The notes beneath the pieces were generated by a model. The model made no database searches. It was not told the DNA's origin and was given only the letters and a program-made list of their open reading frames with translations. A stretch of DNA of 64,000 bases from Thioalkalivibrio paradoxus (GTDB taxonomy: Bacteria > Pseudomonadota > Gammaproteobacteria > Ectothiorhodospirales > Ectothiorhodospiraceae), in contig JAABSC010000009.1 of assembly GCA_011390565.1 (NCBI GenBank), forward strand, positions 34,283 to 98,282, written 5' to 3'. Each line of letters begins with the position of its first letter. The stretch's first letter is position 1. The translations under genes and the position numbers were made by a program. Positions 1-11,561 of the stretch are shown here, one piece after another.

Positions 1-439
1 CGTCCTTACCCCTCGCCGCGGCCAGCGCGCGTTCGGCCCGATCGGCCCGTTCTTCCGCGGCGACCTTGTCCGAGATGTCCTTCTGGATCCCGATGTAGTA
101 GGTCAGTTGATCGTCGTCGTTGAAGACGGGGGTGATCGAGAGTTCGTTCCAGAACAGCGATCCGTCCTTCCGGTAGTTGCGCAGGACGACGCGGCAGGGC
201 TTGCCCTCGTCCAGCGCGGCGCGGATCTGACGCACGCCCTCCTGGTCGTGATCCTCCCCCTGCAGAAACCGGCAATCCCGGTAGAGGATCTCGTCGCTGC
301 TGTAGCCGGTCAGTTGCTCGAACGCGCGGTTCACGTAGATCAGGATGTTGTCATGACCTTCCTGTTCCGCAATGACAATGCCGTCGTTCGAGGCATCGAC
401 GGCCAGGGCCAGCAACTCCGCATCGATCGATCGAGTCAT
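1..439 (-). CDS. LOV/PAS-domain protein (N-terminal part, runs off window edge)
   Basis: Hand translation from ATG at 439: MTRSIDAELLALAVDASNDGIVIAEQ...YVNRAFEQLTGYSSDEILYRDCRFLQGED...NYRKDGSLFWNELSITPVFNDDDQLTYYIGIQKDIS; LOV-type (x)CRFLQG, NYRKDG.LFWN and YIGIQKD motifs. Not in the ORF track. Confidence 0.85.
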   Translation of the reverse strand, partial: MTRSIDAELLALAVDASNDGIVIAEQEGHDNILIYVNRAFEQLTGYSSDEILYRDCRFLQGEDHDQEGVRQIRAALDEGKPCRVVLRNYRKDGSLFWNELSITPVFNDDDQLTYYIGIQKDISDKVAAEERADRAERALAAARGKD

Positions 440-553
440 TTTTCAGCGGTTTCCACGACGGCAGGGTCATTTTGGCGACCCATGGGTGAGCGGGTCGCCT
501 GGCAAAAATTTAGCACACCGGCGCGCGCTTCGGCATGCCTGAGGGTTTCGAGC

Positions 554-582
554 AAAAAAATGGGGCCGCATGTGCGGCCCCA
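554..582 (-). terminator. Rho-independent terminator (downstream of the 609-1175 gene)
   Basis: TGGGGCCGCA/TGCGGCCCCA hairpin followed on the minus strand by T7. Confidence 0.85.
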
Positions 583-608
583 TCGGAGCGATGACGCGGA
601 CTGATGCC

Positions 609-1175
609 CTACATTCTCTGGATGATCGTGAAGGCTCCGCGAATCTGCCCTTCCGCATAGCCCGTTGCCTGATCATCGGGGTAGAGCCGTTCGAGCGCAT
701 GCTGAATGTCGCCACCCAGCTCGGACCCGTGGCAGGTCAGACAGACGCCGCCGGTCGGGATGGCACGCATGAAGCGGAATACGGTGTCGTCGCCTTCGGT
801 CACGACCTCCTGATGGGTGAGTTCCGCGGCGGGCGTGCCGGCGGCCAGGCGGTCATCGAAGTCCTGAAGTACGGCCCGTTCCCATTCGTCCGGGGCGTTT
901 TCCGGGTTGCGCAGCTTGAGGCTCGTCCGCCCGACACTCCAGCCGGTATCCTCGGAAATCCCGGCGGCAATTTCGGGTGCGCGCTGATTGCAGACGTCAA
1001 TGGCCTCGACCGGGCCGCCTTTCTGCATGGCAGCGACGAGTTCGCCCTGCAACGTCGACGCGAAGGTCTGTATGGCGGCCTGGCTGGCAGCGGCGCGCTC
1101 AGCGACGTCGTCGGCCTGTGCCGGGAGAATCAGTGCAGCAGCCAGCGCCGCCGCAATCCCATTCCATTTCATCAT
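609..1175 (-). CDS. DUF3365/Tll0287-like c-type heme protein, secreted
   Basis: Signal peptide MMKWNGIAAALAAALILPAQA; single CLTCHG heme motif; DUF3365-like pattern. Confidence 0.75.
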   Translation of the reverse strand: MMKWNGIAAALAAALILPAQADDVAERAAASQAAIQTFASTLQGELVAAMQKGGPVEAIDVCNQRAPEIAAGISEDTGWSVGRTSLKLRNPENAPDEWERAVLQDFDDRLAAGTPAAELTHQEVVTEGDDTVFRFMRAIPTGGVCLTCHGSELGGDIQHALERLYPDDQATGYAEGQIRGAFTIIQRM

Positions 1176-1370
1176 GCTGTTTGCCCCCCAAGGGTCTGTT
1201 TCTTTCAGCGCGTACAAGCGTTGTACAAGTATTGCATCGACCGAGTGACATTCGCAAGCGTCAGACACGGTGATTGCGCACTTTGGAAATTACATTACGC
1301 AGATCGTCGTCCGCTCGCAATAACGGCCGTCGGCGACTGAAGATGCCACACGGTCCTGCCCCCGTGAGAC

Positions 1371-1922
1371 TTACCCGGGCGGTCTCGCGCGTTTGAGCAG
1401 GATGTACACCGCTCCGGTACCCCCGTCCACGGGCCGGGCCGAAGCGAAGGCAAGCACATCGTCGCGCTGCCGCAACCAGTGATCGACCAGGCCCTTGAGC
1501 ACCGGCCCCTGCTGCCGGGAACGCAGGCCTTTGCCGTGCACGATGCGGACACAGAGGCGGCCGTGCGCCTGGGCTTCGGTCAGGAACGCGGCCACGGCCT
1601 GGCGCGCCTCGGAAGCGAACAGTCCGTGCAGATCCAGTTCGTCCTGCTGGCGGTAGTGCCCGCGCTTCAGGTTCCGAAGGATCCTGGGGTTCATCCCGGA
1701 GCGCAGGAACCGCAATTCATCGCCAGGCTGGAGTTCGGTGGCGCCCACCGGGTCGCTGAGCAGATCGCGCGCGGCGGCTCGATCGTCTTCCCGGCGTTTC
1801 TCGGCGCGCGCGCGCGGACGCGGGGGCCGCACCTCGGCGCGGTCATGCTTGAGCCGACGCACCTCGCCGATCGCGCTGAGAAAGTGCCGCGGGTCGTTCG
1901 GATCGTCGTCGTCGGTCATCAT
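1371..1922 (-). CDS. Smr-domain protein
   Basis: LDLHGLFASEARQAVAAFL...VRIVHGKGLRS: Smr motifs LDLHG and HGKG. Confidence 0.9.
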   Translation of the reverse strand: MMTDDDDPNDPRHFLSAIGEVRRLKHDRAEVRPPRPRARAEKRREDDRAAARDLLSDPVGATELQPGDELRFLRSGMNPRILRNLKRGHYRQQDELDLHGLFASEARQAVAAFLTEAQAHGRLCVRIVHGKGLRSRQQGPVLKGLVDHWLRQRDDVLAFASARPVDGGTGAVYILLKRARPPG

Positions 1923-2007
1923 CTGCCTCGGGTCGGGATGCGGCGATTCCGTGCGCGCTCGGCGGATTCCAGTATATTAGGCAGCCACGCTCCGCATTCA
2001 TTCTCTC

Positions 2008-2766
2008 ATGCGCATTCTGGTCAGCAATGATGACGGTATCCACGCGCCCGGCATTCGATGTCTGGCCGCTCAACTGCGCTCGGTGGCGGAGGTCAGTGTG
2101 GTCGCGCCCGATCGGGACCGCAGCGGCGCCAGCAACAGCCTGACCCTGGTGCATCCGCTGCGCGCTCAGGTGCTCGAGAACGGCTATATCGGTGTCGACG
2201 GAACCCCCACCGACTGTGTTCATCTCGCGATCACCGGCTTGCTGGAGCATGAGCCTGATCTGGTGATTTCGGGGATCAACGCGGGTGGAAACATGGGGGA
2301 TGACGTCCTGTATTCCGGCACCGTTGCAGCCGCGATGGAGGGACGCTTCCTCGGATTGCCGGCGATTGCCGTGTCGCTGGTGGGGTCTGAGTTTCGGCAC
2401 TACGACGCGGCGGCACGTGTGATTCTCGACTTGCTGGAGCGCCTGGGCCAGGTTCCGCTGCCGGCGTCCACCATCCTCAACGTCAACGTCCCGGATCGCC
2501 CCTATGATGCGATCCGCGGGATACAGGCCACGCGCCTGGGACACCGGCACAAGTCGGAGCCGGTGGTGAAATCCGCGGATCCTCGGGGCCGGCCGATCTA
2601 CTGGGTCGGGCCGGCCGGCACCGAACAGGACGCGGGCCCCGGCACGGATTTCTTCGCGGTGCGCGACGGTTTCGTTTCGGTCACGCCGATTCAGGTCGAT
2701 CTGACCCAGTTCGATGCGATCGACACCATCGGCCGCTGGTTGGAGGATTCCCCGGGTGGCGCTTGA
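2008..2766 (+). CDS. surE: 5'/3'-nucleotidase SurE
   Basis: [16 protein letters not shown]...[25 protein letters not shown]. Confidence 0.97.
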   Translation: MRILVSNDDGIHAPGIRCLAAQLRSVAEVSVVAPDRDRSGASNSLTLVHPLRAQVLENGYIGVDGTPTDCVHLAITGLLEHEPDLVISGINAGGNMGDDVLYSGTVAAAMEGRFLGLPAIAVSLVGSEFRHYDAAARVILDLLERLGQVPLPASTILNVNVPDRPYDAIRGIQATRLGHRHKSEPVVKSADPRGRPIYWVGPAGTEQDAGPGTDFFAVRDGFVSVTPIQVDLTQFDAIDTIGRWLEDSPGGA

Positions 2767-2782
2767 TATCGTGGGTGCCGGC

Positions 2783-3421
2783 ATGACCTCGCAGCGCGCG
2801 CGTGATCGCCTGATCCTGCAGCTGTCGCGGTCCGGCATCCGGGATCAGCGGGTGCTGGAGGCGATCCGGCAAGTGCCTCGGCACCTGTTTGTGGAGGAGG
2901 CGCTGGTGCACCGGGCGTACGAGAACATCGCCCTGCCCATCGGGTATCGCCAGACGGTTTCGCAACCGTTCATCGTCGCGCGCATGACGGAGGCGCTGCT
3001 CGAGGCGGGGCCGGTGCGCACCGTCCTCGAGGTCGGAACCGGTTCGGGCTACCAGTCCGCGGTGCTGGCCCGTCTCTGCGAGCGGGTCTATTCGGTCGAG
3101 CGGATCCTCGCGCTGAGCCGCAGCGCGCGGGAACTGTTGAGCCACCTCAAGATCGACAACGTCAGTCTGCGTCATGGCGACGGGGCGGAGGGCTGGCCGG
3201 CCAAGGCTCCATTCGATGCCATCATTCTGACCGCCGCGCCCCGCGAGGTGCCACAGGAACTGCTGATGCAGCTGGCACCGGGTGGACGCCTGGTGGCACC
3301 GGTGGAAGACGTGGCCGGAAAGCAGCAGTTGGTCCGCTACACGCATACCGATGAAGCCTATGTGCGCGATCTGTTGGACGCCGTCTGCTTCGTCCCGATG
3401 CTCTCCGGAGCCGAATCGTGA
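2783..3421 (+). CDS. pcm: Protein-L-isoaspartate O-methyltransferase
   Basis: PRHLFV...[16 protein letters not shown]...; next to surE. Start approximate. Confidence 0.95.
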   Translation: MTSQRARDRLILQLSRSGIRDQRVLEAIRQVPRHLFVEEALVHRAYENIALPIGYRQTVSQPFIVARMTEALLEAGPVRTVLEVGTGSGYQSAVLARLCERVYSVERILALSRSARELLSHLKIDNVSLRHGDGAEGWPAKAPFDAIILTAAPREVPQELLMQLAPGGRLVAPVEDVAGKQQLVRYTHTDEAYVRDLLDAVCFVPMLSGAES

Positions 3422-4002
3422 AGATCTTCGAGCCGTTGTACGATCGTGTCATGGGCTGGTCGCGCCATCGCCATGCGACTCGCTATCTGGCTGCCCTGTC
3501 TTTTGCCGAATCCTCGTTTTTCCCGGTGCCGCCGGACGTGATGCTCGCCCCGATGGCGGCGGCGCGACCCCGGGAGGGCATGCGGCTGGCGGCGCTGACG
3601 ACGGTGTTTTCCGTACTCGGCGGCCTCCTGGGATACCTGCTCGGCATGCTGGCCTACGAGTTGGTCGCTCCCTGGATCGTCCGCGCAGGTTACGGGGACA
3701 GCCTCGAGCTTGCGCAGGAGTGGTTCGCGGTGTGGGGCGTCTGGGTCGTGCTGATCGCGGGTTTTTCGCCGATCCCCTACAAGTTGTTCACGTTGACGGC
3801 CGGAGCCCTCGCCATGCCCCTTCTGCCCTTCGTGCTGGCGTCGGTCGTCGGTCGGGGCTCCCGGTTTTTCGCGGTGGGACTGCTGATGGCCTGGCTGGGT
3901 CCACAGGCGGATCGACACCTGCGACCCTACATGGAGAGACTGGGATGGCTGACGGTCGCAATCCTGGTCGCGGCCATTCTGATCTTCGCGTGGCTGGACT
4001 GA
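3418..4002 (+). CDS. yqaA: YqaA family membrane protein
   Basis: [19 protein letters not shown]; position between pcm and nlpD. Confidence 0.85.
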   Translation: MKIFEPLYDRVMGWSRHRHATRYLAALSFAESSFFPVPPDVMLAPMAAARPREGMRLAALTTVFSVLGGLLGYLLGMLAYELVAPWIVRAGYGDSLELAQEWFAVWGVWVVLIAGFSPIPYKLFTLTAGALAMPLLPFVLASVVGRGSRFFAVGLLMAWLGPQADRHLRPYMERLGWLTVAILVAAILIFAWLD

Positions 4003-4838
4003 TGCGAACGGGCTCGCTTGCGGTGCGCATTCCCCTTCTTCTTCTGCTGCTGGTGCTCGCGGGGTGTGCCGCGCGCGCGCCGGGTCCGTCCGACGTCACG
4101 GCGGCTCATGTTCCGGGTACGCACGTGGTGCAACGCGAGGAAACCCTGTACCGGATCGCAACGCGTCACGGCCTGGACTGGCGGGATGTCGCCCGGCGCA
4201 ACGGGATCGGCCCGCCCTACCTGATCTATCCGGGACAGCGCCTCCGTCTCACCGGCGCCACGCCGATTGCCAGTCCCGCGTCGCCGGCGAGTGTCGCGCC
4301 GCCGCCGGCAACAACGCCGGCCGCATCGGCGCCGCCGTCCCCCTATCAACCGCCTCCTCCTCCGGTCCGGGGGAGATCCGTGTCGCCTCCGACCAGCCCG
4401 CCGGCGCAGGCTTCGGCCCCGAGCCGTCCGGCCTCGGCAGGGACCGCTTCGGCGGGGGCGGGCGCCGCGCCACAGTGGCAGTGGCCCGTGGACGGGCCGA
4501 TCGTGCGGGCATTTTCCAACAGCTCGGTCACGCGCAGAGGCATCGCCATCGGGGGTCGGCGCGGGGACGACGTGCGTGCCGCGGCGGCAGGGGAGGTCGT
4601 CTACGCGGGAAGTGGACTGGTTGGTTACGGGCGGCTTATCATCCTGAAACACGATGCTCGATTCATCAGTGCTTACGGGCACAATGAGGCATTGCTGGTG
4701 CGCGAAGGCGAACGGGTTGCGGCCGGCCAGAACATAGCCCGATTGGGTGCATCCGGGGCCGACAGCCCGATGCTGCACTTTGAAATCCGGGTCGACGGCA
4801 CACCGGTCGACCCCACCCGTTATCTTCCCCGGCGGTAG
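4002..4838 (+). CDS. nlpD: NlpD-type lipoprotein (LysM + M23 peptidase)
   Basis: Lipobox LVLAGCAA; Lys[30 protein letters not shown]23 domain; ATGA overlap with yqaA. Confidence 0.93.
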   Translation: MRTGSLAVRIPLLLLLLVLAGCAARAPGPSDVTAAHVPGTHVVQREETLYRIATRHGLDWRDVARRNGIGPPYLIYPGQRLRLTGATPIASPASPASVAPPPATTPAASAPPSPYQPPPPPVRGRSVSPPTSPPAQASAPSRPASAGTASAGAGAAPQWQWPVDGPIVRAFSNSSVTRRGIAIGGRRGDDVRAAAAGEVVYAGSGLVGYGRLIILKHDARFISAYGHNEALLVREGERVAAGQNIARLGASGADSPMLHFEIRVDGTPVDPTRYLPRR

Positions 4839-4870
4839 ATGCTGGCGTCCAGATGGAGAAGGTTTGCACC

Positions 4871-5881
4871 ATGGCCTCACAGAACCGAATTCCGAAGGAA
4901 CCCGCTGAAGACCTGAACGACCCGCAGCCCGATGAAATCACGGAGGATCAGCCGGCCGAAGCCGAGCTTGATTCCGCCGAGGAGGCCGAGGGTGGAACGG
5001 AAGAGGTTGTACCCGAGCGCGTGCAGCGTGACGTAGGTCCGGCCGAACTCGACGCGATCCAGCTTTATCTCCGGGACATCGAGTTCCGTCCGTTGCTGAC
5101 CCCGGAAGAAGAGGTCTATTACGCCCGTCTTGCACGTGCCGGGGATGCTTCGGGCCGCCAACGCATGATCGAGTGCAACCTGCGCCTGGTGGTCAAGATC
5201 GCCCGTCGCTACATGAACCGCGGGCTCGCGTTGCTCGACCTGATCGAGGAAGGCAACCTCGGCCTGATGCACGCGGTCGAGAAGTTCGATCCCGAACGCG
5301 GCTTCCGTTTTTCGACCTATGCGACCTGGTGGATCCGCCAGACGATCGAACGTGCGTTGATGAACCAGGCGCGAACGATTCGGATTCCCGTGCACGTGAG
5401 CAAGGAACTGCGCTCGCACAACAAGATGGCCCGGATGTTGATGCAGGAACTGGGGAGGGAACCCACGGAAGACGAGCTGGCGACCCGTCTGGGCAAGCCC
5501 CTGAGCGAGCTTCAGCGTCTGCGGGCGATGTCCGAGCCCGCGACGTCCATCGATATCGCCGTGGGGCCTGACGGTGACCGTTCGCTGACGGAGATTCTGC
5601 CGGACGAAAACTCGGCAGGGCCCTCGGCGCTGCTGGAAGATGAAGACATCCGCAACCTGGTGGCTGCCTGGCTGAACGAACTCGACCAGAAACAGCGCGA
5701 GGTGCTCGTAAGGCGTTTCGGCCTGCACGGCTTTGAGCGGTGCACGCTGGAGCAGGTTGGCGCGGAGATCGGTGTCACACGCGAACGCGTGCGACAGATC
5801 CAGATGGAAGCGCTGAAGCGGTTGCGGCGCCTGCTCAAGGCCCGCGGTCTTTCCGAGGACGTTCTGCTACCGCGTCCCTGA
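4871..5881 (+). CDS. rpoS: RNA polymerase sigma factor RpoS
   Basis: Sigma-70 regions 1.2-4.2 ([42 protein letters not shown]) downstream of nlpD. Confidence 0.95.
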   Translation: MASQNRIPKEPAEDLNDPQPDEITEDQPAEAELDSAEEAEGGTEEVVPERVQRDVGPAELDAIQLYLRDIEFRPLLTPEEEVYYARLARAGDASGRQRMIECNLRLVVKIARRYMNRGLALLDLIEEGNLGLMHAVEKFDPERGFRFSTYATWWIRQTIERALMNQARTIRIPVHVSKELRSHNKMARMLMQELGREPTEDELATRLGKPLSELQRLRAMSEPATSIDIAVGPDGDRSLTEILPDENSAGPSALLEDEDIRNLVAAWLNELDQKQREVLVRRFGLHGFERCTLEQVGAEIGVTRERVRQIQMEALKRLRRLLKARGLSEDVLLPRP

Positions 5882-6280
5882 AGCCTGGTGTCCCGTCACA
5901 CTGGCTTGCGCGGGAACGATGAGCGCGGCTGCGACCGTGCGCCCCTCGGCCATGATCAGGTTGTAGGTTCGGCAGGCCGCGGCGGTATCCATGATCTCGA
6001 CGCCCCAACCCTCGACGCGCAGCGCCCGCCAGACCGAGCGGGCGGGGAAGCGCTGGTTCGTGCCGGTGCCAAGCAACAGGATTTCGGGCGGTGCGGAGCG
6101 CAACCAGTCGAACGCTTCGATCTCGAGCTCCTCGACCGCGCGGACCGGCCAGTCGGCCAGCAGGCCATCGGGCCGGAGGATCAGGCTCTGGAAATGGCGA
6201 ACGCCATTCACGGCGACGTGATCCGGCGCGTAGGCCGTGATCAGATTCTGCCCGGTATCCGTGATCTGGGTGAACTGCAT
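5867..6280 (-). CDS. Mth938-like (DUF498/NDUFAF3-type) domain protein
   Basis: [17 protein letters not shown]...[15 protein letters not shown]...[23 protein letters not shown]. Confidence 0.8.
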   Translation of the reverse strand: MQFTQITDTGQNLITAYAPDHVAVNGVRHFQSLILRPDGLLADWPVRAVEELEIEAFDWLRSAPPEILLLGTGTNQRFPARSVWRALRVEGWGVEIMDTAAACRTYNLIMAEGRTVAAALIVPAQASVTGHQASGTR

Positions 6281-6463
6281 GCTGCGCACGCTAAAGGCAT
6301 CGGCTCCAGCAGGCAAGGCTGAAGCGCCGCGCGTGGGGTCATTGCCGGGAGGAGCCCGCGCCAGTCGTTGACAGGCTCTGGGACGGGTTATACTTTGCTC
6401 CGTTTGCGCTGGCCGGGCTCTGCCTCGGGTAACCGGCTCCCCCGACGAACCAGGAAACCATCC

Positions 6464-7696
6464 GTGACCGACGTTTTTCCCCGTATCGAGCGCCTGCCGC
6501 CTTACGTCTTCAACATCGTGAACCAGTTGAAGGCCGAGGCCCGAGCCCGGGGCGAGGACATCATCGATTTCGGCATGGGCAATCCGGATCAGCCGACCCC
6601 GCGCCATATCGTCGACAAGCTGGTCGAGGCCGCGCAGCGCGAAGATACCCACCGGTACTCGGTTTCCAAAGGGATCCCGCGGCTGCGCCGGGCCATCACC
6701 CGTTGGTACAAGGCCCGTTTCGACGTCGATCTCGACCCCGAGGCCGAGGCCATCGTGACCATCGGCTCCAAGGAGGGTCTGGCCCACCTCGCACTGGCGA
6801 CACTGGGGCCGGGTGATGCGGTATTGGTCCCGAATCCCGCCTATCCCATTCATCCCTATGGCTGCGTCATTGCGGGTGCCGATGTCCGCCACGTACCGCT
6901 GACCCCGGAGGTCGATTTCTTCTTCGAACTGAACCGCGCGATCCAGGACTCCTGGCCGCGTCCGAAGATGCTGATCCTGAATTTTCCCGCGAACCCGACC
7001 ACGCAATGCGTGGATCTGGATTTCTTCGAGAAGGTCGTTGCGATCTGCCGCGAACAGGGGATCTGGCTGGTGCACGACCTGGCCTATGCCGAAATCGTGT
7101 TCGACGGCTACAAGGCCCCGTCGGTACTGCAGGTCCCGGGAGCGAAGGAAATTGCCGTCGAGTTCTACACGCTTTCCAAGACGTACAACATGCCCGGCTG
7201 GCGGATTGGCTTCATGTGCGGAAACTCCACGCTGGTGGCGGCACTGGCGCGGATGAAATCCTATCTCGACTATGGAACTTTCACGCCGATCCAGGTGGCG
7301 GCGATCGCGGCGCTCGAGGGGCCGCAGGACTGCGTAACCGAGATCTGCGAGCTTTACAGGGCGCGCCGCGATGTTCTGTGCGAAGGACTGAATGCGTTGG
7401 GCTGGACGGTGGAAAAGCCGCGAGCCACCATGTTTGTCTGGGCGCCGATCCCGCCCGCCTATCAGCACCTCGGGTCGCTGGAGTTTTCAAAAAAACTGCT
7501 GAGTGATGCCAAAGTGGCGGTTTCGCCGGGGATCGGGTTCGGGAGTTACGGCGATACCCATGTGCGCTTCAGCCTGATCGAAAACGAACAGCGCACGCGT
7601 CAGGCGCTGCGGGGCATCAAGGCCATGTTTCGGGCCGATGCCATCCTGGCCGACGCCCGGAAGGATGGCGTCGAGCCTGGGCCCGCAGCCCACTGA
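6464..7696 (+). CDS. alaC: Pyridoxal-phosphate aminotransferase, AlaC-like
   Basis: [12 protein letters not shown]...[13 protein letters not shown]...[13 protein letters not shown] (PLP lysine motif). GTG start. Confidence 0.85.
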   Translation: MTDVFPRIERLPPYVFNIVNQLKAEARARGEDIIDFGMGNPDQPTPRHIVDKLVEAAQREDTHRYSVSKGIPRLRRAITRWYKARFDVDLDPEAEAIVTIGSKEGLAHLALATLGPGDAVLVPNPAYPIHPYGCVIAGADVRHVPLTPEVDFFFELNRAIQDSWPRPKMLILNFPANPTTQCVDLDFFEKVVAICREQGIWLVHDLAYAEIVFDGYKAPSVLQVPGAKEIAVEFYTLSKTYNMPGWRIGFMCGNSTLVAALARMKSYLDYGTFTPIQVAAIAALEGPQDCVTEICELYRARRDVLCEGLNALGWTVEKPRATMFVWAPIPPAYQHLGSLEFSKKLLSDAKVAVSPGIGFGSYGDTHVRFSLIENEQRTRQALRGIKAMFRADAILADARKDGVEPGPAAH

Positions 7697-7721
7697 ACCG
7701 CGCGCAAAGGAAATCGACGTG

Positions 7722-9035
7722 ATGAACCCCGTGAAAATCGGATTGCTCGGTCTGGGAACCGTAGGCTGCGGCACGGTGGCCGTGCTGGGCCGGAACGCGG
7801 ATGAGATTGCGCGCCGCGCTGGCCGCGGTATCCGGGTGGTGACGGCTGCGGCGCGGGATCTGTCGCGTCCGCGCGCCTGCGATCTCGAGGATGTGCGCCT
7901 GACCACGAACCCGGTCGAGGTGGTCGACGATCCCGAGGTCGAGGTCGTCGTGGAGTTGATGGGTGGCACCGAGCCCGCACGCGAACTGGTCCTGCGTGCC
8001 ATCGCCGCGGGCAAGCACGTGGTCACCGCGAACAAGGCCCTGGTCGCGCTGCATGGCAACGAGATTTTTGCCCGAGCGCACGAGCGGGGTGTGATGGTGG
8101 CGTTCGAGGCCGCGGTCGCCGGCGGGATTCCGATCATCAAGGCCCTGCGCGAGGGGCTGGCGGGTAACCGGATCGACTGGGTGGCCGGCATCATCAACGG
8201 CACCGGAAATTTCATCCTGACCGAGATGCGCGACCATGGCCGCGATTTCGCCGATGTGCTCGCCGAGGCGCAGTCCCTGGGCTATGCCGAGGCCGATCCC
8301 ACGTTTGACGTCGAGGGGATCGACGCCGCACACAAGCTCTGCATCCTCGCCGCGATTGCGTTCGGCATCCCCCTGCAGTTCGACCGGATTCATATCGAGG
8401 GTATCAGTCGGATCACCCGCGAGGATGTGGCCTTCGCCAGCGAGTTGGGGTATCGCATCAAGCACCTGGGGATTGCCCGGCGTGCCGAGGCCGGGTTCGA
8501 GCTTCGGGTGCACCCGACGCTGATTCCGGAGCGACGGCTGATCGCCAACGTCGATGGCGTGATGAATGCGGTTCTGGTGCACGGGGACGCAGTGGGACCC
8601 ACCCTCTATTACGGTGCCGGCGCAGGGGCCGAGGCGACGGCTTCGGCGGTCGTGGCCGATCTCGTCGACGTGGTCCGCGCGCTGACCGCGGACCCGGAGA
8701 ATCGGGTGCCGCACCTCGCATTCCAGCCCGGCGCACTGTCGGACCAGCCAATTCTCCCGATGACCGAGGTCCGGACCTCGTTCTATCTGCGGCTGCGCGC
8801 CTGCGATCGCCCGGGAGTGCTGGCCGACATTACCCGTATCCTGGGCCAGCACAGCATCAGCATCGAAGCGATCCTGCAGCGCGAGCCCGACCCCGAGCGG
8901 GGCGAAGCCACGATCATCATGCTGACGCATGAGGTCCGGGAAGGGGACATGCAGGCGGCGATTGCCCAGCTGGAAGCCCTGCAACACCTGACTTCACCGG
9001 TGACCCGCATCCGCATGGAAGCCCTTGGCCGCTGA
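7722..9035 (+). CDS. hom: Homoserine dehydrogenase
   Basis: [15 protein letters not shown]...VTANKALVA...[13 protein letters not shown]-terminal ACT domain. Confidence 0.96.
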   Translation: MNPVKIGLLGLGTVGCGTVAVLGRNADEIARRAGRGIRVVTAAARDLSRPRACDLEDVRLTTNPVEVVDDPEVEVVVELMGGTEPARELVLRAIAAGKHVVTANKALVALHGNEIFARAHERGVMVAFEAAVAGGIPIIKALREGLAGNRIDWVAGIINGTGNFILTEMRDHGRDFADVLAEAQSLGYAEADPTFDVEGIDAAHKLCILAAIAFGIPLQFDRIHIEGISRITREDVAFASELGYRIKHLGIARRAEAGFELRVHPTLIPERRLIANVDGVMNAVLVHGDAVGPTLYYGAGAGAEATASAVVADLVDVVRALTADPENRVPHLAFQPGALSDQPILPMTEVRTSFYLRLRACDRPGVLADITRILGQHSISIEAILQREPDPERGEATIIMLTHEVREGDMQAAIAQLEALQHLTSPVTRIRMEALGR

Positions 9036-9066
9036 CATCCACACCGCACACAGGACGACCCTCAAC

Positions 9067-10209
9067 ATGGCTTTTGGACACCGTTACACCGGACTGATCG
9101 AGCGTTATCGGGATCGCCTCCCGGTGCATGACGATACCCGGATCATATCGCTTGGCGAGGGCAATACGCCGTTGATCCGGCTCAACAACATTCCGCGCCA
9201 GCTCGACCACGAAGTCGAGCTGTACGTGAAGTTCGAGGGCCTGAATCCCACCGGCTCCTTCAAGGACCGGGGCATGACGATGGCCGTTACCAAGGCCCTG
9301 GAAGAGGGTTCCAGAGCCATCATCTGCGCCTCGACCGGAAATACCTCGGCCGCGGCGGCGGCGTATGCCGCGCGCGCCGGCATCACGGCATTCGTCGTCA
9401 TTCCCGACGGCAAGATTGCGATGGGGAAGCTGGCCCAGGCCATGATGCACGGTTCGGTCGTGATCCAGATCGAGGGCAACTTCGACGACGGCATGCGCCT
9501 GGTGAAACAGGTGGCGGCCGAAGCGCCGGTGACGCTCGTCAACTCGGTGAACCCGTATCGTCTGCAGGGCCAGAAAACCGCGGCGTTCGAAATCGTCGAG
9601 GAATTGGGGCGTGCGCCGGACTACCACTGCCTGCCGGTTGGCAATGCCGGCAACATCACCGCGCACTGGATCGGGTACTGCGAGCTGTCGGCGGTTTCCG
9701 GCGATCACGTTACCGAGGCCTGCACCTTCTGCAAGGGCCACTGCCGGTTTGCTGGGGGCGGGGTGGCCGGGCAGCGTCCGAAAATGGTGGGGTACCAGGC
9801 CAGTGGCAGCGCGCCTTTCCTGCGCGGCGCGATGGTCGATCAGCCGGACACGGTGGCGACCGCGATCCGAATCGGCCATCCGCAGTCCTGGGACGTTGCC
9901 TGGAAGGTGCAGAAAGAGTCCGGAGGCTGGTTCGACGAGTGCACGGACGAGGAAATCCTGGTCGCCCAGAAACTGCTGGCCGAGCAGGAGGGGGTGTTCT
10001 GCGAGCCCGCCTCAGCGGCCTCGGTGGCCGGCGCTCTGCGCGACATCCGCAACGGTCGCATTCCCGAAGGCTCCAGCGTCGTCTGCACCCTGACCGGACA
10101 CGGCCTGAAGGATCCCGATACCGCGATCGCGCAGGCAAGCCGCACCCCGATCAAGGTCGCTGCGGAAATCGGAGCGGTCACGCGCGCGATTCTCGACAAC
10201 ATGGACTGA
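9067..10209 (+). CDS. thrC: Threonine synthase
   Basis: [11 protein letters not shown]...[16 protein letters not shown]...[11 protein letters not shown]; follows hom. Confidence 0.95.
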   Translation: MAFGHRYTGLIERYRDRLPVHDDTRIISLGEGNTPLIRLNNIPRQLDHEVELYVKFEGLNPTGSFKDRGMTMAVTKALEEGSRAIICASTGNTSAAAAAYAARAGITAFVVIPDGKIAMGKLAQAMMHGSVVIQIEGNFDDGMRLVKQVAAEAPVTLVNSVNPYRLQGQKTAAFEIVEELGRAPDYHCLPVGNAGNITAHWIGYCELSAVSGDHVTEACTFCKGHCRFAGGGVAGQRPKMVGYQASGSAPFLRGAMVDQPDTVATAIRIGHPQSWDVAWKVQKESGGWFDECTDEEILVAQKLLAEQEGVFCEPASAASVAGALRDIRNGRIPEGSSVVCTLTGHGLKDPDTAIAQASRTPIKVAAEIGAVTRAILDNMD

Positions 10210-10252
10210 GCGTGCGGCTTTCGGTTCACGCATCGGGAGCGCACGCGACGGA

Positions 10253-11122
10253 TCATCGGGCGGCTGTGAGTCGTCTTTGGCCAGCGTAGTCGGCGGCGAA
10301 CTGGCTGGCGACGCGGGCGCTGCGCGATCCCCGCAGGGTCGCGAAGCGTACGGCTTCGACTGCAACCGTCTCCTGCCCGGTCTCGGGAACGTGCACGCCC
10401 AGGCGCGATAGATGGTGCCGCACGACATCAAGGTACTGCGCCTGCAGCAGCGGATGAAAGGCCAGCCAGAGTCCGAAGCGTTCGGACAACGAAATGCGTT
10501 CCTCGCTGGCTTCGCCTGGATGGAGTTCCGAATCGGGGCCCGGGTCATTCTCGTGCCTGGGCTCGGGAACGAGGTGACGCCGGTTGGAGGTGGCATAAAG
10601 CAGGACGTTTTCGGGCAGTCCCCCGAGGCGGCCGTCCAGGAGTGCCTTCAGCTCCCGATAACCGGCGTCGTCCGCATCGAACGCCAGGTCGTCGGCAAAA
10701 ATCACGAAGCGCTCGTCGCGCCGGGCCAGCGGCTCCACCAGGTCCGGCAACCGGCCGAGGCCGCGGGTGTCCACTTCGACCAGACGCAGATTGTCGGCGC
10801 CGTAGCGGCCGAGAAGCGCGCGGATGAGGGAGGACTTTCCAGTGCCCCGAGCACCCCACAGGAGCATGTGATTGGCGGGAAGGCCCAATGTGAACTGAAG
10901 CGTATTGCGTTCCGCGAGTTGCTTCTGCCGTTCCATGTGCAACAGGTCCGCGAGGTCCGGAAGCTGCATCCGCAGAATGGGCCGGAAGCCCTCTCGGGCA
11001 TCGAATGACCAGGCCAGATGCGTTCCCTCGGGCTCTGCCCGGAAGCGGGGAAAAGCCCGCTCCAGAGCCTCGGCGATACGTTCGATCGGAGCGTTCACGG
11101 TGGGATCCCCCGGTGGTGTCAA
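10253..11122 (-). CDS. DUF815-type AAA ATPase
   Basis: Walker A MLLWGARGTGKSSLIRALL; Walker B-like FVIFADDLAF. Confidence 0.85.
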   Translation of the reverse strand: MTPPGDPTVNAPIERIAEALERAFPRFRAEPEGTHLAWSFDAREGFRPILRMQLPDLADLLHMERQKQLAERNTLQFTLGLPANHMLLWGARGTGKSSLIRALLGRYGADNLRLVEVDTRGLGRLPDLVEPLARRDERFVIFADDLAFDADDAGYRELKALLDGRLGGLPENVLLYATSNRRHLVPEPRHENDPGPDSELHPGEASEERISLSERFGLWLAFHPLLQAQYLDVVRHHLSRLGVHVPETGQETVAVEAVRFATLRGSRSARVASQFAADYAGQRRLTAAR

Positions 11123-11561
11123 TCACGCGCGGTCAGCCGCGGGCGCTCGGGCTGTTCGGGCAGTTCTATCGACGCCGCATTGTGTGTGACAATGCGGCCC
11201 TGTATGTCCATGCTCTGGGGCCCGGCGGCATGCGGCGGAAGCGGCTGCTGGAGCGGTTCCGTCGGACGTCACAGGGCCGGGATGAATCTTCGCCAAGCGG
11301 AAAATTTTCGTGAGTATGCCAGTGCCGTTGCGTGGCCCGCAATGACCACCGGGGTTCCTACGGGGTTGATAACGCTTGTTATTTCGGTTTTTTTCGTGCC
11401 TGTTACAGGGTTGGGAACAGGCTCTCCGGGTGGTCTGCCGGGTCCACATGGGTCCTTGCAGTTGTGGTAAAACGAGCGTTGTTGCGTACCGGATTCGTCT
11501 GTCGGAGGATGCGAGGATTCCCGGGAGCAGGTGGCGACGCCTACACTCAAGAACCAGCGGT

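Noticed and set aside
5867-7468. 533-aa frame extending the Mth938-like protein under the aminotransferase gene
   Set aside because: Conserved domain begins at MQFTQ (6280); the upstream part is antisense to alaC.
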